Positions 4,554 to 5,512 of a stretch of DNA of 5,512 nt are shown here, one piece after another. The first letter of the stretch is position 1, and each line of letters starts with the position of its first letter. The position numbers and the translations under genes were made by a program. The stretch covers positions 1 to 5,512 of the forward strand of contig JACCRJ010000382.1 in NCBI GenBank assembly GCA_013813615.1, read 5' to 3'. Source of the DNA: Lautropia sp. (GTDB lineage Bacteria; Pseudomonadota; Gammaproteobacteria; Burkholderiales; Burkholderiaceae_E). The notes under the pieces are model-generated. The model ran no database searches and was not told the DNA's origin. It worked only from the letters and a program-made list of their open reading frames with translations.

Positions 4554-5512
4554 GTGCAGCCTCCCCCATCCCATCAGGTCCTGGCCCGCAAGTGGCGCCC
4601 GCGAGACTTTGACTCGCTGATCGGACAGGACACCGTGGTCCGGGCGCTGCGCCACGCGCTGGATAACAACCGCCTGCATCATGCGTACCTGCTCACCGGC
4701 ACCCGCGGCGTCGGCAAGACCACTGTCGCCAGGATTCTCGCCAAGGCGCTGAACTGCGAAACCGGCGTGACGTCGCGTCCCTGCGGCGTCTGCAATGCCT
4801 GCCTCGGCGTCGACCAGGGCCGCTTCCCGGACTACGTCGAGATGGACGCCGCCTCCAACCGCAAGGTGGAGGAAATGACGGTGGTCCTGGAGAACGCGGC
4901 CTATTCGCCCAGCATCGGCCGGTACAAGGTCTTCGTCATCGACGAGGTCCACATGCTGACCAACCACGCCTTCAACGCGATGCTGAAGACGCTGGAAGAG
5001 CCGCCGGCGCATGTCATCTTCGTGCTGGCCACCACCGATCCGCAGAAAGTGCCGGTGACGGTGCTGTCGCGCTGTATGCAGTTCGGCCTGCGCAACATGA
5101 CCGTGCCGGCAGTGGCGGCGCATCTCGCGCATGTGCTGCGGGAGGAGGGAATCGCCTTTGACGCACCGGCGCTGGACCTGCTCGCCCGCGCTGCGGCCGG
5201 CAGCATGCGTGATGCGCTGTCGCTGCTCGACCAGGGGATCGCGCTCGGCGGCGGTTCTGTCGCGCTCGAGTCCGTCAGGGAGATGCTCGGTTCGGTCGAT
5301 GCGCAGGTGGTCTCGCAACTGCTGCAGTTGCTCGCGCAGGGCAGGCCGCCAGACGTTATCGCGCTCGCGGACGAGATGGACGCGACCAACATGCCCTTCG
5401 GCCAGGTACTGATGGCGCTGGCGCGGGCGTTGCAGCGGGTGGCGCTGGTGCAGCTGGATCCGGCCCTCGGGCAGGACGTCGCCGCCGACGCTGCCGACGA
5501 ACCGTCGATTAC
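4554..5512 (+). CDS. dnaX: DNA polymerase III subunits tau/gamma, N-terminal part (runs off the right edge)
   Basis: DnaX is the ATPase of the clamp loader that opens the sliding clamp and, as tau, links the polymerases to the helicase. The visible 319 residues cover the AAA+ core and part of domain III. QVLARKWRPRDF (8-19) is the family's N-terminal signature. Walker A is GTRGVGKT (49-56). Zinc cysteines are C68, C77, C80 and C83, Walker B is VIDE (128-131), the SRC arginine finger is R173, and sensor 2 is GSMRD (216-220). The gamma frameshift region and tau C-terminus lie outside the window. The GTG at 4554 is the only normal start codon near the signature in this frame, giving MQPPPSHQVLARKW. 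It has no evident Shine-Dalgarno, and a Pro-Pro-Pro run follows at residues 3-5. It lies 28 bp after the SRP RNA gene and probably shares its promoter. Confidence 0.95.
   Translation, partial: MQPPPSHQVLARKWRPRDFDSLIGQDTVVRALRHALDNNRLHHAYLLTGTRGVGKTTVARILAKALNCETGVTSRPCGVCNACLGVDQGRFPDYVEMDAASNRKVEEMTVVLENAAYSPSIGRYKVFVIDEVHMLTNHAFNAMLKTLEEPPAHVIFVLATTDPQKVPVTVLSRCMQFGLRNMTVPAVAAHLAHVLREEGIAFDAPALDLLARAAAGSMRDALSLLDQGIALGGGSVALESVREMLGSVDAQVVSQLLQLLAQGRPPDVIALADEMDATNMPFGQVLMALARALQRVALVQLDPALGQDVAADAADEPSI

Noticed and set aside
4494..5318. 274-codon frame on the - strand opposite dnaX
   Set aside because: It is a shadow of dnaX, whose Walker, zinc and sensor motifs are unambiguous on the + strand; the antisense product is His/Arg/Gln-rich with no domain.
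1..5512. Window as a complete small circular replicon
   Set aside because: The shared 9 bases at the ends are too short for a real overlap. The gene content (rho, trxA, ffs, truncated dnaX) is essential chromosomal, with no replication or mobilisation gene.

Overview
The window is GC-rich chromosomal DNA, most likely from a betaproteobacterium. The Rho and thioredoxin sequences look betaproteobacterial. The SRP RNA sits immediately before dnaX, and a GC-rich hairpin repeat of the kind common in Burkholderiales and Rhodocyclales lies in an intergenic gap. Genus cannot be fixed from the sequence alone. This is a housekeeping neighbourhood, and I did not find a convincing undescribed system in it.

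Layout, left to right. Bases 44-1756 (+) encode a membrane-anchored GH17-family glucan-active enzyme with a multi-helix C-terminal membrane domain. It may be translationally coupled to an upstream gene whose last codons would lie at 1-44. Converging on it, and overlapping its 3' end by 74 bp, is a small four-helix membrane protein of unknown function at 1683-2081 (-). Bases 2082-2234 hold that gene's ribosome-binding site and two near-identical copies of a C+G-rich hairpin repeat, which begins 9 nt beyond the rho stop codon. The rho gene (2235-3497, -) encodes a full-length, 420-residue transcription termination factor. Its 416-bp upstream region (3498-3913) contains a candidate promoter, two 10-bp palindromes, a C-rich G-poor segment touching the start codon, and a hairpin just after trxA. 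The trxA gene (3914-4234, -) encodes thioredoxin 1.

Bases 4235-4427 form a divergent control region with a weak extended -10 promoter for trxA, a 17-bp inverted repeat, and a good extended -10 promoter for the SRP RNA. The SRP RNA gene ffs occupies 4428-4525 (+). It is followed after 28 bp by dnaX (4554 to the right edge, +), which encodes the N-terminal 319 residues of the DNA polymerase III tau/gamma subunit.

Functionally, trxA-rho and ffs-dnaX are two divergent housekeeping units for redox balance, transcription termination, protein targeting and replication. The left end carries envelope genes probably concerned with beta-glucan processing. The points most worth checking are the post-rho repeat, the C-rich rho leader with no Shine-Dalgarno, a base change in the SRP RNA protein-binding loop, and the GTG start of dnaX without a visible ribosome-binding site.
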